Of a DNA stretch of 64,000 nucleotides, positions 17,288 through 25,764 are shown in pieces. Location: contig NZ_JACHHG010000010.1 of the NCBI RefSeq assembly GCF_014202645.1, positions 62,001-126,000 on the forward strand, in the 5' to 3' direction. The DNA is from Deinobacterium chartae (GTDB lineage: Bacteria > Deinococcota > Deinococci > Deinococcales > Deinococcaceae). Numbering within the stretch: the stretch's first letter is position 1; each line of letters begins with the position of its first letter. Below the pieces are notes generated by a model. That model ran no database searches and was not told the origin of the DNA. It worked only from the letters and a program-made list of their open reading frames with translations. The position numbers and the translations under genes were made by a program.

Positions 17288-18400
17288 CTAGTCCTGCTCC
17301 TCGGCGATGATGTAGACGTCCACGTTGCGGGTGCCGCGCAGAACCTGATGAATGATCGAGCCCCGCAGCAGTTCCTGCCACCGCGAGCGGCGGCTCTCGC
17401 CCAGGATCAGCTGGGTCGGACCGTACTCGCGGCTGTAGTTCACCAGCGTCCGCCCGACACCCCCAGCGTTTTTGAGCAGCCTGAACTCGCCGCCAAGCGC
17501 CTCGGTGATCGCACGGAAGCCCTCGAGCACCCGCGCTTCCTCGCGGCTTGGACGGTGCGTTTCGACGTACACCACCTGGAGGTCGCCGCCCAGACGTTTG
17601 GCGATGCGTCCGCCGCGCCGGATCAGGCGACCCGACGACGGCGAGGTGGTGACGGCCACCAGAATGCGGTCTTTGATCGACAGCTTGTCCTGCGGTTCGA
17701 CCTCGACTGCCTCGGCCACCTGCCGCAGCGCGAGTTCGCGCAACGCAGCCAGGTTCTCTTCGGTAAAGAAGTTCTTGAGGGCCTGTTCGACCTTGTCGGG
17801 CGCGTAGATCTTCCCGGCCCGCAGGCGCTCTTGCAGCACCTGCGGCGTTACGTCCACCAAGATCACCTCGTCGGCCTCGCTAATCACCGCGTCCGGCACG
17901 CGCTCGCGGACCCGCACGCCGGTCAGGCGTGCGACCAGGTCGTTGAGGCTCTCGATGTGCTGAATATTGACCGTGGAGATCACGTGAATCCCGGCTGACA
18001 GCAGGCCTTGCACATCCTGGTAGCGCTTGGGGTTACGGCTTCCCGGCGCGTTGCCGTGCGCCAGTTCGTCTACCAGCACCACTTCGGGGCGTGCGGCCAG
18101 CAGCCCCTCGAGGTCCATCTCGCTGAGCTGGGCTCCCTTGAACTCGGTGATGCGGCGCGGGAAGACCCGCAGGCCTTCGGCAGCCCGTTCGGTGTCCTGG
18201 CGTCCGTGCGTCTCCAGCACGCCGATCACGGCGTCCCGGCCCTCGGCCTGGAGCTCGCGAATCTCCTGAAGCGCCCGGAAGGTCTTGCCCACGCCCGCAG
18301 CAGCGCCCACATAGATCTTGTGACGGCCACGCACCGTCGGGTCGGGAGGGGGCGATACATCTTCGGAATCGGGAAAGCGTGACTCAGGCGTTTCCGGCAT
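17288..18400 (-). CDS. KdpD-like sensor stub: KdpD N-domain plus Usp domain, no kinase
   Basis: 370 residues from MPETPESRF. The N-terminal KdpD domain has Walker A GAAAGVGKTF, VIGVLETHGRQDTE, VVLVDELAHGNAPGSRNPKRYQDVQGLLSAGIHVISTVNIQHIESLND. A Usp-like domain follows (RILVAVTTSPSSGRLIRRGGRIAKRLGGDLQVVYVE; the end TQLILGESRRSRWQELLRGSIIHQVL). The membrane and histidine-kinase parts of full KdpD are absent and no kdpABC genes are next to it. TACAAT seven bases before this ATG suggests a leaderless start; an alternative ATG at 18433 adds eleven residues. It probably senses potassium, nucleotides or c-di-AMP; that is inference from the family. Confidence 0.85.
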   Translation of the reverse strand: MPETPESRFPDSEDVSPPPDPTVRGRHKIYVGAAAGVGKTFRALQEIRELQAEGRDAVIGVLETHGRQDTERAAEGLRVFPRRITEFKGAQLSEMDLEGLLAARPEVVLVDELAHGNAPGSRNPKRYQDVQGLLSAGIHVISTVNIQHIESLNDLVARLTGVRVRERVPDAVISEADEVILVDVTPQVLQERLRAGKIYAPDKVEQALKNFFTEENLAALRELALRQVAEAVEVEPQDKLSIKDRILVAVTTSPSSGRLIRRGGRIAKRLGGDLQVVYVETHRPSREEARVLEGFRAITEALGGEFRLLKNAGGVGRTLVNYSREYGPTQLILGESRRSRWQELLRGSIIHQVLRGTRNVDVYIIAEEQD

Positions 18401-18905
18401 ACCCCGTATTGTAGCGACCTCAAAACGGCTCATCGCCTGAGGAACGAGCCCGCAAACCCGGAGCGAGAGCGCCGAAACTCACGGTCATTTTTGGCGGGCG
18501 TGGTACAGTACAGAAGAACACTGTCGGGCTTCGACAGGTGGTGCAGCGCCCGGTCCAGCACATGGGCCGGCTCGGGCCCGCGAACAGCCCCGTGGAGATC
18601 CATGCCTTCGCTCAGGGAACGCTTGTTGCGACGTTTGATCGGGAAAACCGCCGGACGCTCCTGGCCGGGCCTCAACCGCCGCACGGGTCAGGAGCGTGAA
18701 ACAGTCTGGAACAGCACCTGGTGCGGTCGGTCACCGCCGCACACCACCCGCCCCTGACCCGGCTTTTTCAAGGCCCCGCAGCGACCCTGCCGCGCTCACA
18801 CGCGCGGATCACGGACGCGGGAGCCCGAGGGAAACTTTCAAGAACTTCCACGCCCCGAGCCGCGCTCGCGCGGCCCGCAACAACAAGGACGGCTTCAAGC
18901 GACAT
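18401..18905. other. Intergenic region without a convincing gene
   Basis: About 500 bases. Several open frames exist on both strands, for instance a 57-codon minus-strand frame (ATG at 18603) whose stop overlaps the alternative kdpD-like ATG at 18433, but none resembles a known protein or has a clear ribosome site. It should hold the promoters of the flanking divergent genes. Confidence 0.3.
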
Positions 18906-19127
18906 ATGCCTCAAACCCGACATCTGGTCCTCGAGGGAGACGATTACCGAGAACACCTGCCGCGTTGTGCACCTTATGTGGTGACCTCGGACGGTTGCGT
19001 GATCCTGCGCGATCCCTTGCCCCGCTACTGGCTGCACGACGAGGAGCACAGGCGCCTCGAGCTGCTCGAGTGGAACGACTTGCAACTCAACTTCCCCGAG
19101 TGCCTGGACTGCTCCAGACCCTCTTAA
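18906..19127 (+). CDS. Small hypothetical protein
   Basis: 73 residues: MPQTRHLVLEGDDYREHL, then CAPYVVTSDGCVILRDPLPRYWLHDEEHRRLELLEWNDLQLNFPECLDCSRPS. Four cysteines, strongly acidic, no membrane helix. Codon use (G/C in third positions) looks coding and a powerful hairpin follows the stop. AAGGA lies 13 bases before the ATG, a weak ribosome site; an in-frame GTG at 18696 would lengthen it to 143 residues of low-complexity sequence, which I think is wrong. I recognise no family. Confidence 0.5.
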   Translation: MPQTRHLVLEGDDYREHLPRCAPYVVTSDGCVILRDPLPRYWLHDEEHRRLELLEWNDLQLNFPECLDCSRPS

Positions 19128-19135
19128 TCGAGGCG

Positions 19136-19174
19136 AGGGCCCTGGCCGCAGGATGTTCCTGCGGCCAGGGCCCT
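19136..19174. terminator. Hairpin between converging genes, overlaps the next palindrome
   Basis: Eighteen-base perfect arms (19136-19153 and 19157-19174) with a three-base loop. Its right arm shares six bases with the palindrome starting at 19169, so the two structures cannot both form fully. Confidence 0.7.
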
Positions 19175-19218
19175 TGCCTTCTGATCCGGCCTGCAGGCCG
19201 GATCAGAAGGCAAGGGCC
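19169..19218. terminator. Perfect 50-base palindrome containing the end of the carboxypeptidase gene
   Basis: Self-complementary over 50 bases, centred on CTGCAG. The last five codons and stop of the minus-strand carboxypeptidase gene (MALAF) form one arm. Confidence 0.7.
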
Positions 19219-20579
19219 ATTTCCTTGACCAGCGCGTCTTGCAGGTTGCGCAGCGACGCCGCGCTGCTGAGGCTGCCGTCCATCAGCAGCGAGAACACCA
19301 CGATCCGCCCGGACTGCGCGCGCAGGTAGCCCGAGAGCGAGTTCACTCCGGTCATCGAGCCGGTCTTGGCGTACACCTCGAGGCCGGTGTCCCTCAGGCG
19401 GTTGGCCAGGGTACCGCCCTCCTCGGCGGCGGCAGGGGTGGCGGTTCCGGTTCCGGCTCGGGGCAGGCTGCGCACGAACAGGTTGCGGCCCGCGTCGAAG
19501 GCCGCGCGCGGCGAGGCGCTGCGGGGTTCCTCCTCCAGAGGGTTGAGGTAGGCGTAACGCAGCACTGCGGCCACTTCGCGCGGGGTGAGCAGGTTGTAGC
19601 GCGACAGGCCCGAGGCGTCGCGCAGGCGCATGCGAAGCGGGTCAGCCCCGGCCTTTTTCCACAGCGCCGTGGCCGCCTCGGCGGCGCGGGCAAAAGTCGC
19701 GGGAATCACGCCGCCCTCGGACTGTCCCACGCCCAGCCGCGCGAACAGCTGCTCGGCATAGATGTTGTCCGAGGGTTTGTTGGTTGCGCGCACCAGCCGG
19801 TGCAGCGTCTCCGAGCGCACGGCGGCCAGCGGACGGTCGCCCGTGGCCGCCGTGCCCCGGCGTTCCGCTCCGGTCACGCGCACCCCGGCCTTTTCCAGCT
19901 CCTTGCGCAACAGCGCAGCCACGCGCAACGGCTGAACCTCGGGTTTTACCACCGCGTCCACCTCGAGGCGGGTGCCGTCTTTCTCGTCGGCCTCGGTCAG
20001 GTACAGCACGCCGTAGGTGGACGCTTCGTCGCGCAGGCTCAGAGCGCTCACCGTGTACTCCCAGTCGTCCCACATCCAGCCGTTGCCCCAGCGGGGCAGC
20101 GCGTAAGCCGAGTCGTCCGCCACGATCTCCCCCACCTCGCGCACCCCCGCCGCGTAAGCGGCGCGGGCCAGGGCCTCGAGGGAGTTATCCGGACCGCTGA
20201 CGGTCAGGCTGGGATCCCCCGAGCCGCGCAGCACCAGCCGGGCCGTGCGCCCTCCCTCGAGCGGAGCGGCGAGCAGCGCGGTCTCGAAGCGGAAGTCGGG
20301 CCCCAGACCGTAGAGGGCCGCGAAGGTGGACATCAGCTTGGCGTTCGAGGCGGGCGTATAGGCCTCGTCGGCCTGCCACGCGAACAGCTCCTGTCCGGTT
20401 TCGGCGTCCAGGGCGATGACCCCGACATGGGCGGGCAGGGCAGGCTGCCCCTGGGCGGGGAGGGGGCCCGCCTCGAGCAGGCGGGTGAGGTTGGCCGTAT
20501 CGGCAGAAGCGTGAGAAAACATCAAGGCCCAGCCTAGCAACGCGGTCGCGGCTCCGTGCCGGAGAGTTGAGTTTTTCAT
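19203..20579 (-). CDS. dacB: D-alanyl-D-alanine carboxypeptidase/endopeptidase (PBP4, DacB type)
   Basis: 458 residues with a signal peptide (MKNSTLRHGAATALLGWALMFSHASA). It trims or cleaves peptidoglycan cross-links in the periplasm. The three penicillin-binding motifs are present: SxxK as S78-N-A-K81 in TPASNAKLM, SxN as SDN in NKPSDNIYAEQLF, and KTG in LEVYAKTGSMTGV. The inserted domain typical of PBP4 is seen between the first two motifs (RLVLRGSGDPSLT, IVADDSAY, GWMWDDWEYTVSALSLRDE). TATGCT lies six bases before the ATG with no ribosome site, suggesting a leaderless transcript. An Ala/Gly-rich insert (RAGTGTATPAAAEEGG) precedes the last motif. Confidence 0.93.
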   Translation of the reverse strand: MKNSTLRHGAATALLGWALMFSHASADTANLTRLLEAGPLPAQGQPALPAHVGVIALDAETGQELFAWQADEAYTPASNAKLMSTFAALYGLGPDFRFETALLAAPLEGGRTARLVLRGSGDPSLTVSGPDNSLEALARAAYAAGVREVGEIVADDSAYALPRWGNGWMWDDWEYTVSALSLRDEASTYGVLYLTEADEKDGTRLEVDAVVKPEVQPLRVAALLRKELEKAGVRVTGAERRGTAATGDRPLAAVRSETLHRLVRATNKPSDNIYAEQLFARLGVGQSEGGVIPATFARAAEAATALWKKAGADPLRMRLRDASGLSRYNLLTPREVAAVLRYAYLNPLEEEPRSASPRAAFDAGRNLFVRSLPRAGTGTATPAAAEEGGTLANRLRDTGLEVYAKTGSMTGVNSLSGYLRAQSGRIVVFSLLMDGSLSSAASLRNLQDALVKEMALAF

Positions 20580-20751
20580 GTGTGCAGCATAACGCAGCCT
20601 TGCCCAGCGCCTGTGAAGGATTCGGCGTTGCCACTTCGCTATCGGGCAGGCTTTCCACCCTCTGCTTGTTTCCAGGCATAATTTACCAGCCCGTATCTGC
20701 CCGAGGCAAGAATTCGCCATGGGCATATTCCCATCGGGCTAAACTGGGTGA

Positions 20752-21777
20752 ATGCGAATCCGACTCGACCCCTGGCCCAGCGAGACCCAGAGCCAGCAGC
20801 TCGAACTGAAACCCTTCGAGCGCCCGGTCCTGCAGGACCTCGAGTCGCCGCGCTGGGAGGCAGTGGCCCCCAAGCCCATCCCCGAGAGCCTCGAGTACGT
20901 CAGCGTGGTGGACGGCAGCCCCCGCATGGAGGCCCGCCTCACCCTCGAAGAGGGCGGGCGGCTGTTTTTCGGCGGCTACGGCGCGTACGCGGTGGGGGCC
21001 GTGGAACTCGACCCGCACGGCCGCCGCCCGGCGGTGCTGCGCCACGTGGCGGCGAAGCGCATCCTGGCGACCGGCGGTGACCTGCGCCTGGACCCCACCC
21101 CGCTCTCGCCGCGCAACCCGCACACCGGCGACTTGATCTACCACTGCGTCAGCCTGCCCGAGAACACAGTGGACACCCCGCGGCACGTGCTGCAGCGCGC
21201 CATGCTCGAGGCCGAGCAGAACCTCTCGCACGACCTCTCCTCGAACGTCGAGGAGATCGACGAGGAGGGCGCACCGCTCACCACCCTGACCCTGCAAGAC
21301 GGTCCGGTGCGCGGGCGCAACTCGGGCCGCGCGGTGCTGGGCTACGTCAAGACCCTGCAGACCCAATACCTGTCCTCGGACCGCGAATACCTGCTGGCCG
21401 AACTCAAACCCGGCGAGCGCACGCCGGTCATCCACTTCAACTACCCCGGCGAGGAGCAGGGCCGTTACTCGTGGTACGTGCGCCTGTGCGACGCGGCCCC
21501 CTACCAGCACGTCTTTGCGGGCGTGATGCGCCTCGAGATGCACGCGCCGCACGAGACCGACCGCATCCCGCGCTCGGTGCAGCTCATCGCGGACCTCTCG
21601 GGCGAGTTGCTGTGCCGTCTGGCCAGCCGTCCGCACAAGGATCCGCGCGCCCCGCAGAACCTGATTCCCACCCACGCCCTCGAGGTCGCGGTACGCCGCG
21701 CCATGGGTGACCCCGCACTCGTGATGCGCCGCATCCGTCAACACGTGATGCACACGCTCGGAAAGGAAACCGCTTGA
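20752..21777 (+). CDS. nurA: NurA 5'-3' nuclease
   Basis: 341 residues. NurA is a 5'-3' exo/endonuclease that works with the HerA translocase in end resection. The two acidic motifs are [11 protein letters not shown] near residue 52 and [11 protein letters not shown] near residue 182, with RVLR-like and [21 protein letters not shown] segments in order. TAAACT lies six bases before the ATG, so the transcript is probably leaderless. The stop overlaps the TTG start of herA, as in a co-translated operon of three genes. Confidence 0.9.
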   Translation: MRIRLDPWPSETQSQQLELKPFERPVLQDLESPRWEAVAPKPIPESLEYVSVVDGSPRMEARLTLEEGGRLFFGGYGAYAVGAVELDPHGRRPAVLRHVAAKRILATGGDLRLDPTPLSPRNPHTGDLIYHCVSLPENTVDTPRHVLQRAMLEAEQNLSHDLSSNVEEIDEEGAPLTTLTLQDGPVRGRNSGRAVLGYVKTLQTQYLSSDREYLLAELKPGERTPVIHFNYPGEEQGRYSWYVRLCDAAPYQHVFAGVMRLEMHAPHETDRIPRSVQLIADLSGELLCRLASRPHKDPRAPQNLIPTHALEVAVRRAMGDPALVMRRIRQHVMHTLGKETA

Positions 21778-23567
21778 ACATTCCCCCGGTCGGCATGGTG
21801 CTCGGCACCCAGGAAGCCACCCCCCTCCAGTTCTGGTTCTCGGTCCGTCCCGGATCGAGCGTGCAGCTCGACGACCTGGTGGTACTCAAGACCGCCAAGC
21901 CGGGCGGCGAGAGCGTAACCTTCTACGGCGTGGTGGATCAGGTGCGCAAGATTCACGAGGGCGTGTCGTTCGAGAGCGACGTCGAGGACGTGGTGGCCGG
22001 CGTGCTTCCGGCCTCGGTCAGCTACAGCGCCCACGTGCTGGTCACCCGCGTGGACCCCGAAGAGTTTGTGCCCCCGGCCCCCGGCGACCCGGTGTGGCTG
22101 GCCGAGGGCGAGGACCTGCAGCGCGCCCTGTACCAAGACAGCATGGCCCAGCAGCTACCGGCAGGCGTGCTGCGCAACGGGCAGCCGGTAGCGCTCAACT
22201 TCGACTTTCTCAGCGGCGCATCGGGGGCTCACGTCAACATCTCGGGCGTTTCGGGAGTTGCGACCAAGACCTCGTACGCGCTCTTCTTGCTGTACTCGAT
22301 CTTCAACTCGCCCGCCCTGGGAGCCGAGCGCGCCAACACCAAGGCCGTGATCTTCAACGTCAAGGGCGAGGACTTGCTGTTCCTCGACCAGCACAACATG
22401 CGCCTCGAGGAAAAAGAGGCGCGTACCTCGCGGGCACGCGGCCTCTCCGGCGACCGCTATGCCGCCTGCGGACTGCCGCGCGGTCCCTTTCAGGACGTGC
22501 AGTTCATGGCCCCGCCCAGAGCCGGGGACGGCGAGGCGATCTTGCCCGACGTGGAGCAGCGCAAGGGCGGGGTCACCCCGTACCTGTGGACCATCCGCGA
22601 CTTCTGCCTGGGCCGCCTGCTCCCCTACTGCTTCGCCGACCGTGACGCCAGCTTGAACCTCGGCTTCCTGATCTCGCAGGTCGAGGAGCGCCTCTACCGC
22701 TTGGCGCAAGGCTCGCCCGACGCGCCTTTCCTGGCGGTGGACGACTGGAAGGACGAGGACCCGCAGGGCAGCCTCGAGCTGGGCGTGCGCTTTGACACGC
22801 TGGGCCGTACCCGCATCGAGACCTTCCCGCAGCTGGTGGCCTACATCGAGTTCAAGCTGCTCGAGCAGCACGACGGCAGCGGCGACCCCAAGTGGGTCGG
22901 CAAGCAGCAGATGGGAACACTGCAGGCCCTGGTGCGCCGCCTCAAGGGCGTGTCCAAGCACCTCACGCCCCTGGTGCGCGGTGACCTCACGGCCCAGCAG
23001 GCGGCCCGCTACCGCCCGGACGTGCTCAAACAGGGCGTGCAGCTCTCGGTGGTCGACATTCACAACCTCAACGCGCACGCGCAGATGTTCGTGGTGGGCG
23101 TGATCCTCAAGGAGCTGTTCGACAAGAAGGAGAAGCAGGGCCGCAAGCCCTACGTCTTCGTGGTGCTCGACGAGCTCAACAAGTACGCCCCGCGCGAGGG
23201 CGAGAGCCCGATCAAGGACGTGCTGCTCGACATCGCCGAGCGCGGACGCAGCCTGGGCATCATCCTGATCGGGGCGCAGCAGACCGCCTCGGAAGTCGAG
23301 CGGCGCGTCACCTCCAACGCCGCCGTCAAGGTCGTGGGCCGCTTGGACCCCGCCGAGGCCGAGCGGCCCGAGTACCGCTTCCTGCCCGGCGCCTACCGCC
23401 TGCGCGCCTCGATCCTGCAGCCCGGCACCATGATTCTCCAGCAACCCGAAGTGCCCACCCCGGTGATGGTCACCTTCCCCTTCCCCGCCTGGGCCACGCG
23501 CCGCGACGAGGTGAAAGGCACCGCCGAAGAGGACCTGCCGCAGGCGGCGGCCGACTGGCTGGCATGA
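21774..23567 (+). CDS. herA: HerA-type DNA translocase/helicase
   Basis: 597 residues, starting at a TTG that overlaps the nurA stop (TTGA) and follows AAGGAAA. The N-terminal HAS-barrel ([27 protein letters not shown]) precedes the FtsK/VirB4-like ATPase domain. The nucleotide loop reads [10 protein letters not shown] near residues 157-166; it keeps Lys-Thr but lacks the usual GxGKS glycine. Walker B is [14 protein letters not shown] near residue 462, then [22 protein letters not shown] and a C-terminal brace. It should form a hexamer that feeds DNA to NurA. It is followed with a four-base overlap by an unknown gene. Confidence 0.92.
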   Translation: MNIPPVGMVLGTQEATPLQFWFSVRPGSSVQLDDLVVLKTAKPGGESVTFYGVVDQVRKIHEGVSFESDVEDVVAGVLPASVSYSAHVLVTRVDPEEFVPPAPGDPVWLAEGEDLQRALYQDSMAQQLPAGVLRNGQPVALNFDFLSGASGAHVNISGVSGVATKTSYALFLLYSIFNSPALGAERANTKAVIFNVKGEDLLFLDQHNMRLEEKEARTSRARGLSGDRYAACGLPRGPFQDVQFMAPPRAGDGEAILPDVEQRKGGVTPYLWTIRDFCLGRLLPYCFADRDASLNLGFLISQVEERLYRLAQGSPDAPFLAVDDWKDEDPQGSLELGVRFDTLGRTRIETFPQLVAYIEFKLLEQHDGSGDPKWVGKQQMGTLQALVRRLKGVSKHLTPLVRGDLTAQQAARYRPDVLKQGVQLSVVDIHNLNAHAQMFVVGVILKELFDKKEKQGRKPYVFVVLDELNKYAPREGESPIKDVLLDIAERGRSLGIILIGAQQTASEVERRVTSNAAVKVVGRLDPAEAERPEYRFLPGAYRLRASILQPGTMILQQPEVPTPVMVTFPFPAWATRRDEVKGTAEEDLPQAAADWLA

Positions 23568-24493
23568 CCGCTGCCCTGGAAGCCTGGCTGGCCAGCTACC
23601 AGGAGCGCCGCAGCGTGCGCGGCCTCGCCTGGAGCGGCTCGCAGGGCACCGACCTCTCGTGGCGCGGCGCGGTGCGCGTCCTGCTGTCCTTCGAGCGTCG
23701 CCTCGAGGCCGAAACGCGCGAGGCCCTGCACTTTCCCGAGGGCGAGGTGCTGCTGCGGCGCTTTCCCTACGAACACCTCGAGGAGTGGCGCGACTGGCAG
23801 CTCGCGCTGCGCGAGGCCCCGGTGGCGCTGCTGGCCGACATGCGCCCGCTGTACGACCCGACCGGGAACCTCGCGCGCATCCGGCGCATGCTGGACGCCC
23901 TCGAGGGCCCGGACCTGGCCGATTACCGCACCGACTTGCTGCGCCGCGCCCACGAGGACCTCTCGGCGTGGCGCAAGCGCCTGTCGCAGCCCGCCCGCCA
24001 CCCGGCCGAGCAGATCCGTGGCCTGCTGCGCGCGCGCGAGCTCGCTACCGGGCTGCTGTATCCCGCGCTGCTCTCGCTCTCGGGCAGCTTCCTCGAGTCG
24101 GACCTGCGCTACCCCGAGCGGCTGCGCGCCGCCGCCCTGCTGCGTTTTCCGCGCGCGGTATACCTGCTCGATCCGCTGTACGGTTTCGGCGGGGAGGCCG
24201 AGGCCCGGCACATCCTGCAAGCCACCCGTGGCCTGGGGCTGGGCGACGCGGAGCGCCGCGCCCGCGAGGCCCTCGAGGCGGGCTTCTTCGATGGCGCGGT
24301 GTTCTTTTTGCGCCAGGAGAGCGCGCGGGGACGCGACGCCGACCTGCGCGACTGGAACCACCTTCCGCACGCGCGCCGCGAGCGCCTGAGCCTGCTGTGG
24401 GGCCTCGAGCGCTGCCCGCTGGGCCCGGCGGCACTGCAACTGGCCGAGACGCTGCTGGCCGAAGTCGAGAAGGCCGCAGCGCAAAGAGAGTAG
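23564..24493 (+). CDS. Unknown protein encoded with nurA-herA, possibly a degenerate nucleotidyltransferase
   Basis: 309 residues; its ATG overlaps the herA stop (ATGA), so it is co-translated. The N-terminus [29 protein letters not shown] sits where nucleotidyltransferases carry GS followed by DxD, and [25 protein letters not shown] resembles the segment LYDPTG after the catalytic strand in MNT/DUF4037-type enzymes. The acidic catalytic pair is not obvious, so it may be inactive. The C-terminal two-thirds are helical, with [39 protein letters not shown]. The family call is inference; a function with NurA/HerA is suggested only by the operon. Confidence 0.8.
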   Translation: MTAALEAWLASYQERRSVRGLAWSGSQGTDLSWRGAVRVLLSFERRLEAETREALHFPEGEVLLRRFPYEHLEEWRDWQLALREAPVALLADMRPLYDPTGNLARIRRMLDALEGPDLADYRTDLLRRAHEDLSAWRKRLSQPARHPAEQIRGLLRARELATGLLYPALLSLSGSFLESDLRYPERLRAAALLRFPRAVYLLDPLYGFGGEAEARHILQATRGLGLGDAERRAREALEAGFFDGAVFFLRQESARGRDADLRDWNHLPHARRERLSLLWGLERCPLGPAALQLAETLLAEVEKAAAQRE

Positions 24494-24525
24494 TCACGCG
24501 CTGGCCCGAGCCAAGAGAAGCCAAA

Positions 24526-24554
24526 GAGAAGAAGGGCAAACCGCCCTTCTTCTC
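24526..24554. terminator. Bidirectional hairpin terminator
   Basis: Twelve-base arms GAGAAGAAGGGC and GCCCTTCTTCTC around a five-base loop, between the converging herA operon and ohr. Confidence 0.8.
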
Positions 24555-24571
24555 CGCTTGCAGGGATCGGT

Positions 24572-24991
24572 TTAGGCCACGGTCAGCTTGACGTCGATGT
24601 TGCCACGGGTGGCGTTGCTGTACGGACACACCTGGTGGGCTTCCTCGACCAGCTGGCGGGCCTGCTCGGGCTCCACGCCGGGCAGGTTCACGATCAGCTC
24701 CACCGCCAGGGCGAAGCCGCCGCTGTCGTTCTTGCCGATTCCGACCGCTCCGGTCACGCTCGAGCCCTCGATGGAGACCTTGTGACGGCGGGCCACCACG
24801 CCGAGCGCGCCGTGAAAGCACGCCGCGTACCCGGCCGCGAACAGTTGCTCGGGGTTGGTGCCCGTCCGGTCGGCGGGTCCGCCCATCTCCTTGGGGGGAA
24901 GCAGGTCCAGCTTGAGGAGGCCGTCCGAAGACTCGACGTGGCCCTCGCGGCCTCCGGTGGCGGTGGCTCTGGCCGTGTACATGATGTCCAT
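24572..24991 (-). CDS. ohr: Organic hydroperoxide resistance protein (Ohr/OsmC family)
   Basis: 139 residues, the normal Ohr length. It is a thiol peroxidase that reduces organic hydroperoxides. The two reactive cysteines are in AAGYAACFHGALG (near residue 58) and HQVCPYSNATRGNIDV (near residue 122). The N-terminus YTARATATGGREGHVES and the NPEQLFAAGYAAC motif are typical of Ohr rather than OsmC. The start follows GGAAA. Single gene; a regulator such as OhrR is not adjacent. Confidence 0.93.
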   Translation of the reverse strand: MDIMYTARATATGGREGHVESSDGLLKLDLLPPKEMGGPADRTGTNPEQLFAAGYAACFHGALGVVARRHKVSIEGSSVTGAVGIGKNDSGGFALAVELIVNLPGVEPEQARQLVEEAHQVCPYSNATRGNIDVKLTVA

Positions 24992-25158
24992 GTGGTTTCC
25001 TTTCCGGACTTCCTGTCGGATGTCCTCGCTGACGCCCTGAATCTAAGCCGACCCCGCCCGGTTCGCCAGCGGGATGAGCCACAATCTCAAGGCAGGCTGA
25101 CAGCGGCCCATCATCCACCGAAAGCCCCAGGAGCCGCGCGCCCGTTATGCTAGGCAGC

Positions 25159-25764
25159 ATGCGAGACATCTCCCGCGCCCTGTACGCGGGTCATCCCAAC
25201 TGGCCCGGCGACGTTCCCCTCGAGGTGCATCCCGGCATGAGCATCTCCCGGGGCGACTCGGTCAACACCTCCTGGTTCTCCGCGTCCACCCACACCGGCA
25301 CGCACGTGGACGCGCCCTACCACTACGACGAGCGCGGCGCACGCCTGGACAGCGTACCGCTCGAGGTCCTCTGCGGCCCCTGCTGGGTGCTGGACGTGCG
25401 TGGCTGGGACGCGGTCCCGGTAGGTGCGCTGCCCGAAGACGTCACCCTGCCCGAGCGGGTGCTGCTGTATACCGGCGAACCTGCCCGCTGGGAAGCCTTT
25501 CCCGAACACTTCACGCCGCTGCACGCCGACTTGATCTACGAACTGCGCAACCGGGGCGTGCGGCTGATCGGGACCGACGCGCCCAGCGTGGACCCCCTCA
25601 CCAGCAAGGACCTTCCGGCCCACCACGCCTGCTTCGAGAGCGGCATCTTCATCCTCGAGGGCTTAAACCTCGAGGGCGTAGCTCCGGGTCCTTACGAACT
25701 GCTGTGTCTGCCGCTGCCCCTGGCGGGCGCGGACGCCGCTCCGGCCCGGGCGGTGCTGCGATGA
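25159..25764 (+). CDS. kynB: Kynurenine formamidase (KynB)
   Basis: 201 residues from MRDISRALYAGHPNWPGDVP, the usual KynB beginning. It hydrolyses N-formylkynurenine to kynurenine in tryptophan breakdown. The metal-binding motif HTGTHVDAPYHY and the late GTDAPSVDPLTSKDLPAHHACF match cyclase-family formamidases. TATGCT stands seven bases before this ATG, indicating a leaderless start; the ATG four codons earlier lies inside that box. Its stop overlaps the kynU start. Confidence 0.93.
   Translation: MRDISRALYAGHPNWPGDVPLEVHPGMSISRGDSVNTSWFSASTHTGTHVDAPYHYDERGARLDSVPLEVLCGPCWVLDVRGWDAVPVGALPEDVTLPERVLLYTGEPARWEAFPEHFTPLHADLIYELRNRGVRLIGTDAPSVDPLTSKDLPAHHACFESGIFILEGLNLEGVAPGPYELLCLPLPLAGADAAPARAVLR

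Noticed and set aside
18430-18684. Small minus-strand frame overlapping the alternative KdpD-like start
   Set aside because: The overlap is suggestive of coupling, but no ribosome site, family or clear codon bias supports a gene.
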